Source: Lutibaculum sp963816555
GTDB lineage: Bacteria; Pseudomonadota; Alphaproteobacteria; Rhizobiales; Tepidamorphaceae
DNA: 64,000 nt
Assembly: GCA_963816555.1 (NCBI GenBank)
Contig: CAWFLD010000011.1
Location: forward strand, 62,001 to 126,000
Direction of reading: 5' to 3'
Positions within the stretch are counted from its first letter, which is position 1. Each line of letters opens with the position of its first letter. Made by a program: the position numbers and the translations under genes. The notes beneath the pieces are model-generated. The model did no database searches, had not been told where the DNA came from, and was given only the letters and a program-made list of their open reading frames with translations. Below, piece after piece: positions 45,053 to 55,040 of this stretch.

Positions 45053-46264
45053 TCAGGCCCGCGGGCCGGACGGCGCGGCCGCGCCCGGCGCCGAGACGCC
45101 GTTGCCCGCCATGCCCGCGTGCCGCGCCCCGGCGGGCCCCTCGGGCCAGTCGGCGACCTCCATGCGCTGGCGGGGCAGGCAGCCCGGATATTCCTCCTGG
45201 AGGAACTGGATCAGCTTCTCGCGCACCTCGCAGCGCAGGTCCCAGGTCTGCGGCGAGTTGCGGGCGCTGACGAGGGCGCGCAGCTCGACCGTCCGCTCGC
45301 CCGCGTCCGTCACCTGCAGGTTGACCACCTGCCCGTCCCACAGCCGCGAGGCGCGGGCGATCTCCTCGAGCTTGTCGCGCACCCGCTGCACCGGCACCGT
45401 GTAGTCGACCCGCAGGAACACGGTGCCGATGATGTTCGCCTGCTCGCGGGTCCAGTTCTGGAACGGCTTCTCGATGAAGTAGGTCAGCGGCACGATGAGG
45501 CGCCGCCAGTCCCACAGCCGGACGACGACATAGGTGCCGGAGATCTCCTGGATCCAGCCCCATTCGCCCTCGACGACCACGGCGTCGTCGATGCGGATCG
45601 GCTGCGTCACGGCGAGCTGGATGCCGGCGATCAGGTTCGACAGGACCGGCCGCGCCGCGAGGCCGACGACGAGGCCCGCCGCCCCGGCCGAGGCGAACAG
45701 GCTGACGCCGTACTCCCGCACGCTCTCGAAGGTCATCAGCGCGGCCGCCACCGTGATGATGACGATCAGCGTGTCGACGGCGCGCTGGAGCACGCGGATC
45801 TGCGTGAAGTGCTTGCGCGCGAGGAGGTTGTCCTCGCTGTCGAGGCTGAAGCGGCGGAGATAGAGCTCGCCCGTCACGTGCACCGTCAGCACCGCGGCCC
45901 AGCCGACGAGCGCGATGAAGGCGATGAGCAGGAGGTGCGACAGCTCGCTCCTCAGCGTGACGCTGAAGGCGGAGGCCCGCACGCTGGCGCTCAGGGCGAG
46001 GATCACGAGCGCGAACCGGATCGGCTCGCGCACCCGCGTCAGGACGGTGCGGACATAGCTCGACTTGCCGCGCGCGATGCGCCGGATCAGGCGGACGAAG
46101 AGCTGGTAGACGCAGAGGGCGACCAGCGCCGGCACGACCAGGATGAGCGCGGTCGCCACCCAGTCCGGCAGCCAGCGCACGCTGTCGAAGACGGTCCTGG
46201 TGGCTTGCGCGAGCGGTCCGAGCAGGGCGTTGCCCAGCTCGTCCGGCAGGGGTGCCGCGGCCAT
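45053..46264 (-). CDS. MscS-family mechanosensitive channel
   Basis: A 403-residue protein. Four N-terminal helices are visible at about 38-58, 85-100, 112-135 and 160-185, then the pore helix in ASAGAAGLVVGLAARPVLSN (Gly/Ala knobs typical of MscS TM3). The beta domain is VVEGEWGWIQEISGTYVVVR, with the remaining C-terminal vestibule ending in a Pro/Gly/Ala-rich tail that may be disordered. It belongs to the YbdG/MscM-like group with a WIQEI motif rather than E. coli MscS. It sits 160 bp downstream of cheT on the same strand, probably as a separate unit. Confidence 0.87.
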   Translation of the reverse strand: MAAAPLPDELGNALLGPLAQATRTVFDSVRWLPDWVATALILVVPALVALCVYQLFVRLIRRIARGKSSYVRTVLTRVREPIRFALVILALSASVRASAFSVTLRSELSHLLLIAFIALVGWAAVLTVHVTGELYLRRFSLDSEDNLLARKHFTQIRVLQRAVDTLIVIITVAAALMTFESVREYGVSLFASAGAAGLVVGLAARPVLSNLIAGIQLAVTQPIRIDDAVVVEGEWGWIQEISGTYVVVRLWDWRRLIVPLTYFIEKPFQNWTREQANIIGTVFLRVDYTVPVQRVRDKLEEIARASRLWDGQVVNLQVTDAGERTVELRALVSARNSPQTWDLRCEVREKLIQFLQEEYPGCLPRQRMEVADWPEGPAGARHAGMAGNGVSAPGAAAPSGPRA

Positions 46265-46423
46265 CGCTCAGCGCCGCCGGGTGGCGGCGTCACGCGATGC
46301 GCCGGCATTTGCGTGAGGTGCCTGCATGTGACGGCCCGGGGAGATGCCCGTCCGCAGGGGCGAACGGATGCTGCATTGCGCAAAACTCGCCCGGCCCGCC
46401 GCGGTTCCCCGCGCCGCCCGTGC

Positions 46424-46807
46424 TCAGAAGAGCTCGCAGTCCCCCGACGCATGCGCCTCGTGGTCGACGAGATCCCGCGTCAGGCGGCCGGCGAGCTGCG
46501 ACAGGGTCAGCAGCGCGCTCGCCGGGCGCGGATCGAGCTCCCAGTCGTGCGGCACGAGGCCGCGCAGCGCGCGCAGGTAGATCTCCAGCGCCTCGAGCCG
46601 CTGGCTCATCGCGTCGACGAGCTGCGCGTCGGTGACGAGCGACTCCACGACCTCGGGCTCGACCCGCGCCACCAGATCCGCGAGCAGCCCCTCCACCTGG
46701 CGGGCCGAGGTGGCGAGATCGCCGAGCTCCTCCCGGACGGCCGCCAGCACGTCCGACATCGTCATGTGCGCGGCCAATTCCTTCGGCTTCATCGCAGCGT
46801 GCGTCAT
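46424..46807 (-). CDS. cheT: CheT-like CheY-P phosphatase (CheZ class)
   Basis: A 127-residue, largely helical protein at the end of the chemotaxis operon. Residues 65-69 are DAMSQ, matching the DxxxQ phosphatase motif of CheZ-class proteins. The position after cheD is that of S. meliloti cheT, whose product helps dephosphorylate CheY and binds CheR. The rest of the family is poorly conserved, so the call rests on motif, size and place. It ends SGDCELF, resembling the SVELF tail of CheD encoded just upstream. It starts 12 bp after cheD. Confidence 0.72.
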   Translation of the reverse strand: MTHAAMKPKELAAHMTMSDVLAAVREELGDLATSARQVEGLLADLVARVEPEVVESLVTDAQLVDAMSQRLEALEIYLRALRGLVPHDWELDPRPASALLTLSQLAGRLTRDLVDHEAHASGDCELF

Positions 46808-46818
46808 GTTCCCCGCCC

Positions 46819-47400
46819 TTAGAAGAGTTCGACCGAGCCCGTGTCCACCTGCGGCTTCGGCGGCACCACGACCGTGCGCCGTTCCGCCTCGAAGACCTTC
46901 TCCTCCTCGCGCCCGACCATCATCTGCCGCAGCCGCCCGGCCACCGGCCAGAACTGGACGCGCCGGCCGTGATTGCCGCGAAGGCTGCCGCCGAGGAAGG
47001 AAAGCCCCTCCTTTCGCAGGAATTCCTCCGCGAAGGTGGAGTTCTTCTCGCCGATATCCGTCAGGCCCCGCACCATGCGCGCGCCGCCGAACAGCCGCGT
47101 CTCGATCCGGTCGCGACGCGCGCCGCGCTTCAGGAGGCCGTTCACCAGCAGCTCCATCGAGTGCACGCCGTAGCGCAGCGCCTCGGGGTCGCCGCTCGCG
47201 GCTGCGCCGTCGGGCAGCAGGAAATGGTTCATGCCGCCGACGCCGGCCACGGGATCACGCATGCACGCCGCGACGCAGGATCCCAGGATCGTGGTCAGCA
47301 CGATCGCAGGATCGTCGGTGACGTGAAACTCGCCCTGCACAACGTGCACGCGTCGTTCCGTCGCCCCGGCGGTCTGTCTGGGATCAGTCATCGTTGCCAT
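46819..47400 (-). CDS. cheD: Chemoreceptor glutamine deamidase
   Basis: A 193-residue CheD. The catalytic Cys is C42 in TTILGSCVAACMRDP and the catalytic His is H59 in GMNHFLLP. ETRLFGGARMVRGL and FLGGSLRGNHGRRVQFWP complete the fold. It deamidates Gln to Glu in receptors. The start overlaps the cheY2 stop by one base (TGATG). The C-terminus is TGSVELF, a short aromatic-ended tail. The methyl-accepting proteins upstream end in xWEEF. Confidence 0.93.
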   Translation of the reverse strand: MATMTDPRQTAGATERRVHVVQGEFHVTDDPAIVLTTILGSCVAACMRDPVAGVGGMNHFLLPDGAAASGDPEALRYGVHSMELLVNGLLKRGARRDRIETRLFGGARMVRGLTDIGEKNSTFAEEFLRKEGLSFLGGSLRGNHGRRVQFWPVAGRLRQMMVGREEEKVFEAERRTVVVPPKPQVDTGSVELF

Positions 47401-47789
47401 CAGTTGAGCTTTCCGACCACGGCCTCGATACGGCTCCGCAGAGCGGCGACCGTGAAGGGCTTCACGAGGTAGTTGTTGACGCCGTACTGCATCGCCCGCT
47501 TGACCACCTCGGTGTCCGTCGAGCCGGTGAGCATGATGAAGGCGGTGTTCTTCAGCGGCGGATAGGCCCTGATCGACCGAAGCAGGCCGATGCCGTCGAG
47601 CTTGGGCATGTTGAAGTCGGAGATGACGAGGTTGACCGGCTGCGTGATGAGCTGCCGGAGCGCTTCCTCGCCATTCGCGCATTCGCGGACGTCCTGGAAT
47701 CCGATCTCGCGCAATCCGTTGCGGATCAACGAGCGCATCGAGAACTGATCGTCCACGGTCATCACGCTGATGGAGCGAGCGGCTGGCAT
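47400..47789 (-). CDS. cheY2: Chemotaxis response regulator CheY2
   Basis: A 129-residue receiver domain. Acidic pocket D13-D14, phosphoacceptor D58 (VISDFNMPKLDG), T88 and K110 are all present. This CheY lies between cheB and cheD, the position of the motor-binding CheY2 in rhizobial operons; the first CheY there acts as a phosphate sink. It overlaps the cheB end by 28 bp and the cheD start by one base. Confidence 0.9.
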   Translation of the reverse strand: MPAARSISVMTVDDQFSMRSLIRNGLREIGFQDVRECANGEEALRQLITQPVNLVISDFNMPKLDGIGLLRSIRAYPPLKNTAFIMLTGSTDTEVVKRAMQYGVNNYLVKPFTVAALRSRIEAVVGKLN

Positions 47790-48824
47790 GTGGCGTCTCT
47801 CGTGGTTGCGGAGGAACAGAGCTCGAGAATCCGGGGACCGATCTTCTCGAGCGCAAGCTGATGGTCGACGGCGCCGATCTCGCGGGCGACGCGCGGCATG
47901 CCGTAGACGACGGAGGTGGCCTCGTCCTGGCCGATGGTCGGGGCGCCGAGCGTCTTCATCTCGAGCAGGCCGGACGCGCCGTCGCGGCCCATGCCCGTGA
48001 GGATGACGCCGACGGCGCGGGAGCCCGCGGCCCTGGCCACCGAATGGAACAGGACGTCGACCGAGGGGCGGTGCCCGTTGACCGGGTCGGCCGGCGGTGA
48101 GCCGGCAGCGACGCGTGCCGCTGCCCGCGATCTCCAGGTGATGGTCGCCGCCGGGGGCGAGATAGATGCGGCCGCCCTCGAGCACGTCGCCGTCGCGCGC
48201 CTCGGTGACGTGCGGCGCGCAGACCCGGTCGAGGCGGGCCGCGAAGCTCGCCGTGAAGGTCGCCGGCATGTGCTGCGTGATCACCGTCGGCGGGCAGTTC
48301 TCCGGGAACGAGGAGAGCACCGAGAGCAGCGCCTCGACGCCGCCCGTCGACGAGCCGATGGCGACGATCCTGCCGTTGCCGATGAAGCCCTGGTGGCGCG
48401 CCACCGGCGCGCTCGCCTGGCGCGGGCGCACCCGGGCCCGGGCCGCCGCCCTCACCTTCTCCGCGAGGTCGGCGAAGGCGGAGCTGGCGAGGCCGCTGCC
48501 GGTCGGCTTGCCGACGCAGTCGAAGGCGCCGAGCTCGAGCGCCTGCAGCGCGACCTCGCTGCCCCGCTGCGTCAGCGTCGACACCATGATGACGGGCATC
48601 GGCCGCAGCCGCATGATCTTCTCGAGGAAGTTCAGCCCGTCCATGTTCGGCATCTCGACGTCGAGCGTGATGACGTCGGGATTGAGCTGCTTGATCATGT
48701 TGCGGGCTTCGTACGGATCGCCCGCCGCGCCGACCACCTCGATCTCGGGGTCGCGCCGGAGGATCGTCGTCACGAGGGACCGCATCGTCGCCGAGTCGTC
48801 GACGACAAGGACCTTGACTGTCAT
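47762..48824 (-). CDS. cheB: Protein-glutamate methylesterase, one +1 frameshift
   Basis: Restored length is about 353 residues. It has an N-terminal receiver (D9-D10, phosphoacceptor D55 in ITLDVEMPNMDG), a linker rich in Arg, then the methylesterase domain with catalytic Ser in AIGSSTGGVEAL (about 159) and His in TQHMPATF (about 185). The frame breaks near 48089-48090. Removing one base there reads TAGDPVNGHRPSVDVLFHSV into the second frame, where ILTGMGRDGASGLL carries the catalytic Asp. The start overlaps the cheR stop (ATGA). It demethylates receptors when phosphorylated by CheA. Confidence 0.88.
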
Positions 48825-49717
48825 CGGCCGCGCTCCAGCAGTTGATAGGTGGTCAGGCCGTCGCTGCGGAAGCTGTCGGCGACGCCGGTGATGCGCTCGG
48901 AATGGCCGATATAGAGGCGGCCGCCGGGCCCGAGCATCGTCTTGAAGCGCGCCCAGACGCGGCTCTGCGTCTCCTCCGCGAAGTAGATCACGACGTTGCG
49001 GCAGAAGATCGCCTGGAACGGCCCCTTCATCGGCCAGTTGCCGATCAGGTTGAGCTCGCGGAACGCCACGAGGCGGCGCATCTCCTCGCCCATCTGCCAG
49101 GCCGGTCCGCTCGCGTCCTCGACCTTCGTCATCCAGCGCTTGCGCAGGCCCTCGGGCATGCCGACCATCGCGCTCTCGGGATAGACGGCGCGCCGGCCGA
49201 TCGCGACGACGTCGGGATCGATGTCGGTGGCGAGGATGCGGACGTCGCGGTCGGCGGCGTCCGGCATCAGCGACAGGATCGTCAGCGCGATCGAGAACGG
49301 CTCCTGGCCCGTCGAGCACCCGGCCGACCAGATCCGCACGCGGCCGCCGCGCTTGGCTTCCTCGAGCAGCGGCGGCAGCACCTGCGTCTTCAGGTGCTCG
49401 AAGTGGTGCGGCTCGCGGAAGAAGCGCGTGACGTTCGTCGTCAGCGCCGCCAGCATCCGCTTGCGCTCGTCGACGCCCTCTTCGCTCGCGACCACCTCGC
49501 AGTACTCGCGGAAGCTCTCGAGCCCCCGCGCCCGCAGGCGCTTGGCCAGGCGCGAGTAGACGAGCGTCGCCTTGGTGTCGGGCAACGCGATGCCGGCGTC
49601 GGCATGCAGCATCTCGGCGATCTTGCGGAAGTCGTCGTCCGTGAAGAGGAACTCGCCCTCCACCAGACGTCCGCCTCCGCGGGACCTTGTCACGCCGGCA
49701 CCCACGGGAGCGTTCAT
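48821..49717 (-). CDS. cheR: Chemoreceptor glutamate methyltransferase
   Basis: A 298-residue CheR. The helical N-terminal domain ends LTTNVTRFFREPHHFEHL. The SAM-binding domain follows, with IWSAGCSTGQEPFSIAL, ILATDIDPDVV and FCRNVVIYF. It methylates receptor glutamates. It overlaps cheW and cheB by 4 bp each. The first ~22 residues (VGAGVTRSRGGG) look disordered. The pentapeptide-like WEEF tails on three receptors in this window are likely docking sites for this enzyme or for CheB. Confidence 0.94.
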   Translation of the reverse strand: MNAPVGAGVTRSRGGGRLVEGEFLFTDDDFRKIAEMLHADAGIALPDTKATLVYSRLAKRLRARGLESFREYCEVVASEEGVDERKRMLAALTTNVTRFFREPHHFEHLKTQVLPPLLEEAKRGGRVRIWSAGCSTGQEPFSIALTILSLMPDAADRDVRILATDIDPDVVAIGRRAVYPESAMVGMPEGLRKRWMTKVEDASGPAWQMGEEMRRLVAFRELNLIGNWPMKGPFQAIFCRNVVIYFAEETQSRVWARFKTMLGPGGRLYIGHSERITGVADSFRSDGLTTYQLLERGR

Positions 49718-50175
49718 GCTGCCTCGACCTCGAGTTCGGGAAGGACGTTGTCCAGGGCCACCAGGCTGATCATCCGTCCCTCGACGGCGATGATGCCGGT
49801 GACGAACCTGGCGATCGTGTCGCAGGTGACGTCGGGCGTCGGCTGCAGCATCTCGTCGGTGACCGTCAGGATGTCGCAGACCGCGTCGACGAGCAGGCCG
49901 ACCGTCTGGTTCTTGACGCGGACGACGATGATGACGCTGCGCGCCGTCGGCTCGGCCGGGCGCATGCCGAGCCGCGCCCCGAGGTCGACGACCGGCAGCA
50001 CCGCGCCGCGCAGGTTGATCACGCCGCGCACGTAGTTCGGCGACTGCGGCAGGGGCGTCGTGGTCGTCCAGCCGCGGATCTCGCGGACCGCCATGATGTC
50101 CACGCAGAACTCCTGGTCGCCGATCGAGAAGGCGATGAGCTCCCCGGAACCCGGGACTTTCATAACTTCGTTCAT
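49714..50175 (-). CDS. cheW: Chemotaxis coupling protein
   Basis: A 153-residue CheW with two SH3-like beta subdomains. ELIAFSIGDQEFCVDIMAVREI is the start and YVRGVINLRGAVLPVVDL the receptor/CheA contact region. It couples receptors to CheA. The ATG at 50175 (MNEVMKVPGSG) lies 5 bp after the cheA stop, and its own stop overlaps the cheR start. Confidence 0.94.
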   Translation of the reverse strand: MNEVMKVPGSGELIAFSIGDQEFCVDIMAVREIRGWTTTTPLPQSPNYVRGVINLRGAVLPVVDLGARLGMRPAEPTARSVIIVVRVKNQTVGLLVDAVCDILTVTDEMLQPTPDVTCDTIARFVTGIIAVEGRMISLVALDNVLPELEVEAA

Positions 50176-50180
50176 GGTCT

Positions 50181-52598
50181 TCAGCTCGCTACTGCCAATG
50201 GAATGCCTGCCTGGGGAGCGTCGAGCCTCCGCTTGGCGATGATGGCATCGACATCGAGAATGAGGGCGACGCGGCCGTCGCCGAGGATGGTCGCCGCCGC
50301 GATGCCTTCGACCTTCCGGTAGTTGGCCTCGAGGCTCTTGATGACGACCTGGCGCTGGCCCTGGATCGCGTCGACGAGGAACGCCGCCCGGCGCCCGCCC
50401 TCGGCCTCGATCAGCAGCGCCACCCCGTCCTTCGGCGTCAGCGGCGTGTCGCGGTAGCCGAGGACGCAGCCGACGTCGATCAGCGGCACGTAGGTGTCGC
50501 GGATCGCGATCACCCAGTCCTTCGGGCCGAGCCGGCGCAGGTCTTCCTGCTTGGGCTGCAGCGTCTCGAGGATCGTCGCGAGCGGCGTGACGAGCGTCTG
50601 CTCGCCGGCCGTCACCACCATGCCGTCGAGCACGGCCAGCGTCAGCGGCAGGCTCAGCGTGAAGGTCGAGCCGATGCCGGGCCTGGAGGTGATCCAGATG
50701 CGGCCGCCGAGCGCCTGGATCGAGCGCTTGACGACGTCCATGCCGACGCCGCGGCCGGACAGGTCGGAGATCGCCGAGGCGGTCGAGAAGCCCGGCAGGA
50801 AGATCAGGTTGTCGATCTCCTCGTCGCTCAGCGACTGGTCGGGCTCGATCAGCCCCTTCTCCATCGCCTTCTCGCGCACGACCTTGCGGTTGATGCCCTT
50901 GCCGTCGTCGGCGACCTCGATGACGATCCGGCCGCTGCGGTGGCGCGCCGACAGGACGACGATGCCCTCGGCCGGCTTGCCGGCGGCGGCGCGGTCGGCG
51001 GGCGATTCGAGCCCGTGGTCGATCGCGTTGCGGATCATGTGGGTGATCGGCTCGGACAGGCGCTCGACCACGGTCTTGTCGACCTCGGTGCCCTCGCCTT
51101 CCATCTCCAGCCGGACCTGCTTGCCGGTCATCGCGGCGCATTCGCGCACCAGGCGCGGCATGCGCTGGAACACCGAGCGCACCGGCTGGGCGCGGATCGC
51201 CATCACGCTTTCCTGGATGTCGCGCGTCAGGTGCTCGAGGTCGTCGAGGCCGAGCGCGACGTCGGAGTTGCGCGCGACGCCGGAGTCGAAGACCCGCTGC
51301 GCCAGCATCGCCTGGTTGATCACCAGCTCGCCGACGAGGTCGATCAGCCGGTCGACGCGGTCGAGCTCGACGCGGATCGTCTGGGCCGGCTGGGCCGTCT
51401 GCGGATGGCCGGCGGCCGCCGCCTGCTGCTGCTTCGGCGCTGCCCCGCCCGGCGCGGCGTGCTCCTTGTCGCCGGCATCGGCCTCCGGCTCTGCCGCGGC
51501 GGCCGGAGCGCGGCTGCGGCGCGACCGGCGCCTCCTCGGGCTCCTCGCGGGCCAGGTCGGGCTCGCTCATGGCCTGCGCCATGGCGATCAGCGCCTCGAC
51601 GTCGGGCGCCGCGTCCTCGGCTTCGGCTTCGGCTTCGCGTCGGCGTCGGCTTCCGGCTCCGGCACGTCGAACTCGTCGGCCCGGGCGGCGTCGCCGGCGG
51701 CCTCGACGATCTCGAGGTCGCAGTCGTCCTCGACGAACTCGAAGATCTCGGCGATGTCGTCGAGGCCGGACTCGGTCGTCAGCGTGATCGTCCAGGAGAG
51801 ATAGCTCTCCTCGGGCTCCATGTCCTCGAGCAGCGGCAGCGCGCCTGCCTCGAGGCGGGCGGTCATCGTGCCGAGGCGGGCGAGCTCGCGCAGCTGCACC
51901 GCCGGCTCGTTGGCCGAGCTGTAGAGCGACGCCTTGGGCCGGAACCTGATGATCCAGGTCGTGCCCGGCGCCTCTTCGGCTTCGGCCTCGACCTCCGCTT
52001 CGGCTTCGGCGGCGAGACCGGCTTCGGCGGCGAGCGCCGCGACGTCGATCGGCAGCGGCTCCTCGTCCGCCGCCGGCTCCTCGTCGTCGTCGATGGCGAT
52101 CGCCACCGGCGTGAAGTCGAAGCCCTCGATGCCGCCGTCCTCCGACACGCCGGGCGTGAGCACCGGGCCCCGTCCGGCCGCCGGAGCGCTCGCCTGCGGC
52201 GCCGCCGCGCCGCCGCCGAGGCGGCGGGCGTCGAGCTGCTCGACCAGGCTGTGGCTGCGCTCGGGGTCGGCCGGCTCGCCGCCGCGGGCGGCGCGGACGT
52301 GGTCCGCCAGCATGTCCGAGGACGTCAGCATGAGGTTGAGGAGGTCGGCGTCCGGCGCCAGCCGCCCGCCGCGCACCTCGTCGAGGACCGACTCGAAGGT
52401 GTGCGCGAACCGCACGAGCTCCTCGAGCCCGAAGGCACCCGCGCCACCCTTGATCGAGTGCACGGCGCGGAAGACGGCGTTGACGGTGTCGTCGTCGCCG
52501 TCGCCGTCCTTCATCGCCTGCAGGCCTCCTTCCAGTTCGGCGAGCTGCTCGTCGCACTCCTGAAAGAAGGTTTCCTTGATTTCCTCGAACGGATCCAT
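50181..52598 (-). CDS. cheA: Chemotaxis histidine kinase, two compensating frameshifts
   Basis: Restored length is about 805 residues. P1 HPt domain has phospho-His H47 in AVHSIKGGAGAFG. The long acidic linker and P2-like region, rich in Glu and Ala, span about 150-350. The P3 dimerisation helices include RVDRLIDLVGELVINQAML, P4 kinase has MIRNAIDHGLE (N-box), VADDGKGINR (G1) and GRGVGMDVVK, and P5 starts near LVTPLATILETL. The reading frame drops one base near 51637 (inside a Glu-Ala codon run) and gains one near 51511, so about 125 bp reads out of frame and both outer parts share one frame. The damaged part is a low-complexity linker between domains. It begins 33 bp after cheY1. Confidence 0.9.
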
Positions 52599-52631
52599 TC
52601 CAGTCCCCCCGGCCCCTGCCTATGCGTCAGT

Positions 52632-52997
52632 TCAAGCGGCCACGCGGCGGATGGCGTCGATCAGCTTCTCGGGATTGAAAGGCTTCACGATCCAGCCGCT
52701 GGCACCGGCCTGCTTGGCACGCATCTTCTTCTCGGGGTCGCCCTCGGTGGTCAGCACGAGAATCGGCGTCGCCTTGAAGGCGTCCTTGCCGCGCACGCCC
52801 TCGATGAAGCCGAAGCCGTCCATGCGGGGCATGTTGATGTCGGTGATGATCACGTCGGCGTGGTTCTCCTGGAGCACCTCCAGGCCATGCACGCCGTCCT
52901 CGGCCTGCACCACCGTAAAGCCCGCCTTGAGAAGCGACATCTTCAGCATGTCGCGCATGGTCCGTGAATCATCGACCGTGAGGATGGTGATCGACAC
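52632..52997 (-). CDS. cheY1: Chemotaxis response regulator CheY1
   Basis: A 121-residue receiver domain with D9-D10, phosphoacceptor D53 (ITDINMPRMDG), T83 and K105. It is the first CheY in the operon and lies just before cheA, which is the position of the S. meliloti CheY1 phosphate sink. The sequence differs clearly from CheY2, so the two are not a recent duplication. Confidence 0.92.
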   Translation of the reverse strand: MSITILTVDDSRTMRDMLKMSLLKAGFTVVQAEDGVHGLEVLQENHADVIITDINMPRMDGFGFIEGVRGKDAFKATPILVLTTEGDPEKKMRAKQAGASGWIVKPFNPEKLIDAIRRVAA

Positions 52998-53000
52998 TGG

Positions 53001-53294
53001 TCAAACTCCTGATGTCTGGAATTCCTCGGCGTGCACGCCGAAGAGGCTGAGAGAGTGTTCGAGCGCCTCGCTGGCGGCTGCCAGCGAGAACGGCATTCCG
53101 TCGTGACTCCAGCTGTCCCGTGCCGACAGCAGGACCTGCAGGCAGAGCCCGCCGAGACGCTGGACGTCCCCGCCGTCGAGCTCGACCGGCTTTCCGCGGA
53201 GCTCCAGGAGCTGCGCCCTCAGCGGGGCGGCTGCCTTGAGATCCATGATTTCGGGCAGGCGGAACCTTTCAGGTCCCGATTGAACGGCATTCAT
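53001..53294 (-). CDS. STAS-domain protein at the CheS position
   Basis: A 97-residue STAS protein: FRLPEIMDLKAAAPLRAQLL, PVELDGGDVQRLGGLCLQVLL, and DSWSHDGMPFSLAAASEAL. A STAS protein between a receptor gene and cheY1 is the place of CheS in S. meliloti, which helps CheY1-P lose its phosphate at CheA. The call rests on position and size, so the symbol is withheld. The canonical STAS Ser/Thr phosphosite reads LGGLC rather than DSSGL, so regulation by phosphorylation is doubtful. ATG 53294 is used; an upstream ATG at 53333 is possible but would overlap the receptor gene. Confidence 0.7.
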   Translation of the reverse strand: MNAVQSGPERFRLPEIMDLKAAAPLRAQLLELRGKPVELDGGDVQRLGGLCLQVLLSARDSWSHDGMPFSLAAASEALEHSLSLFGVHAEEFQTSGV

Positions 53295-53317
53295 TTCGTC
53301 TTGACCCCCGGTCTCGC

Positions 53318-55030
53318 CTAGAACTCTTCCCAACCCGCCTCGTTGGCCGGAGCAGCTGCCACCGCTCCCGTCATCGAGGCGCCCGTCAGGACACGCACGG
53401 CGGAGCGCTTCGCCTTGACCGGCCGTGCGGCCGGCGTCGCGATCTCCGGTCTGCGAGCCGCCGAACCAGCCGCGGTCCCCACCCGGAAGGCACCCAGCAA
53501 CTCGTTGAGGCGCCTTGCTTCCTGGCTCAGCGCAGTGCTCGCCGCACTGGCCTCCTCCACCATCGCCGCATTCTGCTGGGTGAGTTCGTCCATTTGGTTA
53601 ACGGCGGAGTTGATTTCGCCGAGACTGCGCGCCTGTTCTTCGGCCGAGCCGGACACGTCCCGTATCAGCCCGTCGAGGACAGTCACCCGCCCGACGATCG
53701 TCTGGAGCGCCTCTCCGGTGCGCCCGACGAGCGCGACGCTCTCGCCGACCTGACCGGTCGAGGTCGAGATCAGCGCCGAGATCTCCTTGGCGGCGTCGGC
53801 CGAACGCTGCGCCAGCGCGCGGACTTCCTGGGCGACCACCGCGAAACCCTTGCCGGCCTCGCCGGCGCGCGCCGCCTCGACACCCGCGTTGAGGGCCAGG
53901 AGGTTCGTCTGGAAGGCGATCTCGTCGATCACGTGGATGATCTGGCCGATCTGCTTCGAGGACTGCTCGAGCGAGGCCATGGCCCCCACCGCCCGCTGCA
54001 CCACCTCGCCGCCGGCCTCGGCGTCCTGCTTCGCCTCGCCGGTCACCCTGGCGGCCTCGCGGATGCCGCTCGCGGCCTTGCCGACGGCTTCCGTGATCTC
54101 CGTCAGCGCCGCGGCCGTCTCCTCCAGCCGGCCCGCCTGGGTCTCGGTCCTGCGCGACAGGTTGCCGGCCGCCTCGTTGATCTCGCCGCTGCCCTGGGCG
54201 ACCGCGCCGCTCGCCTCGGCGACGGCCTTCATGGCGCCGTCGAGCCGCTCCAGCGCGAGGTTGAAGTCGTCGCGCAGCCCGGCATACTCGCTCGGGAACT
54301 CGGCGCGCAGCCTGTAGGTCAGCTCGCCGTCCGCGAGCCGGGCGAGCGCCTCGGCGAGGCCGCCGACGACGAGCTCCTGCTTCTCCGCGGTCTCGCGCCT
54401 GAGGAGATCGCCGCGCTCGCGGGCCTCGTCGGCCTCGCGGCCGCGGGCGACGACTTCCGCGCTCGCCTGCTCGGCGCGCTTCCTCGCCTCCTCGGAGGCC
54501 TCCCGCTCGACCGCCAGCACCTCGAACATCTTCGCCAGCGTCATCGCCAGCCAGACCAGCGCCGCCGCCTCGATCACCAGGATCACCGCGTGCATCGACA
54601 GCCGGACCAGGTTGCCGCCGCCGGGATAGATCATCGACGGCAGCGCGAAGTTGAGCACGACGTGATGCACCGCCACCGTCCCCGCACCCGCCGCGATCAC
54701 CCGCCAGTCGAGCATCAGCATCAGGAGCGCCAGGCCGGCGAAGTAATACATGTGCATGTCGACCTGCAGCGGGTCGCCCGCGAGCAGCGCGACCATCATC
54801 GAGATCAGGCCCATGAGGGCCACGCCCAGGATGATGCGGGCGCTCAGGCCCGCGCCCGTCGCACGCGTCGCGACGGTGGCGATCGCCGCCACGCCGAGCG
54901 CCACCGCGGCCGGCATCATCCACGGGCGGTCCATCACCACCGCGATGCCCGCGACCAGCGGGATCTGCAGCCACAGCAGGATGCCGATCAGACTTGCGCC
55001 ACGATGGCGCTGCGCTTCGAAATCCAGCAC
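53318..55030 (-). CDS. Methyl-accepting chemotaxis protein with six N-terminal membrane helices
   Basis: About 570 residues. The GTG at 55030 follows GGAGAG. The first ~190 residues hold six hydrophobic helices (for example WMMPAAVALGVAAIATVAT and MMVALLAGDPLQVDMHMYYF) with no large periplasmic domain. HAMP-like and coiled-coil parts follow, then the signalling hairpin with the conserved tip EIAFQTNLLALNAGVEAARAGE and the methylation-type helices. It ends EAGWEEF. The membrane topology suggests sensing of membrane, light or energy state rather than an extracellular ligand. The only insertion of a receptor directly into the che operon lies here. Confidence 0.88.
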   Translation of the reverse strand: MLDFEAQRHRGASLIGILLWLQIPLVAGIAVVMDRPWMMPAAVALGVAAIATVATRATGAGLSARIILGVALMGLISMMVALLAGDPLQVDMHMYYFAGLALLMLMLDWRVIAAGAGTVAVHHVVLNFALPSMIYPGGGNLVRLSMHAVILVIEAAALVWLAMTLAKMFEVLAVEREASEEARKRAEQASAEVVARGREADEARERGDLLRRETAEKQELVVGGLAEALARLADGELTYRLRAEFPSEYAGLRDDFNLALERLDGAMKAVAEASGAVAQGSGEINEAAGNLSRRTETQAGRLEETAAALTEITEAVGKAASGIREAARVTGEAKQDAEAGGEVVQRAVGAMASLEQSSKQIGQIIHVIDEIAFQTNLLALNAGVEAARAGEAGKGFAVVAQEVRALAQRSADAAKEISALISTSTGQVGESVALVGRTGEALQTIVGRVTVLDGLIRDVSGSAEEQARSLGEINSAVNQMDELTQQNAAMVEEASAASTALSQEARRLNELLGAFRVGTAAGSAARRPEIATPAARPVKAKRSAVRVLTGASMTGAVAAAPANEAGWEEF

Positions 55031-55040
55031 TCGAACTCTC

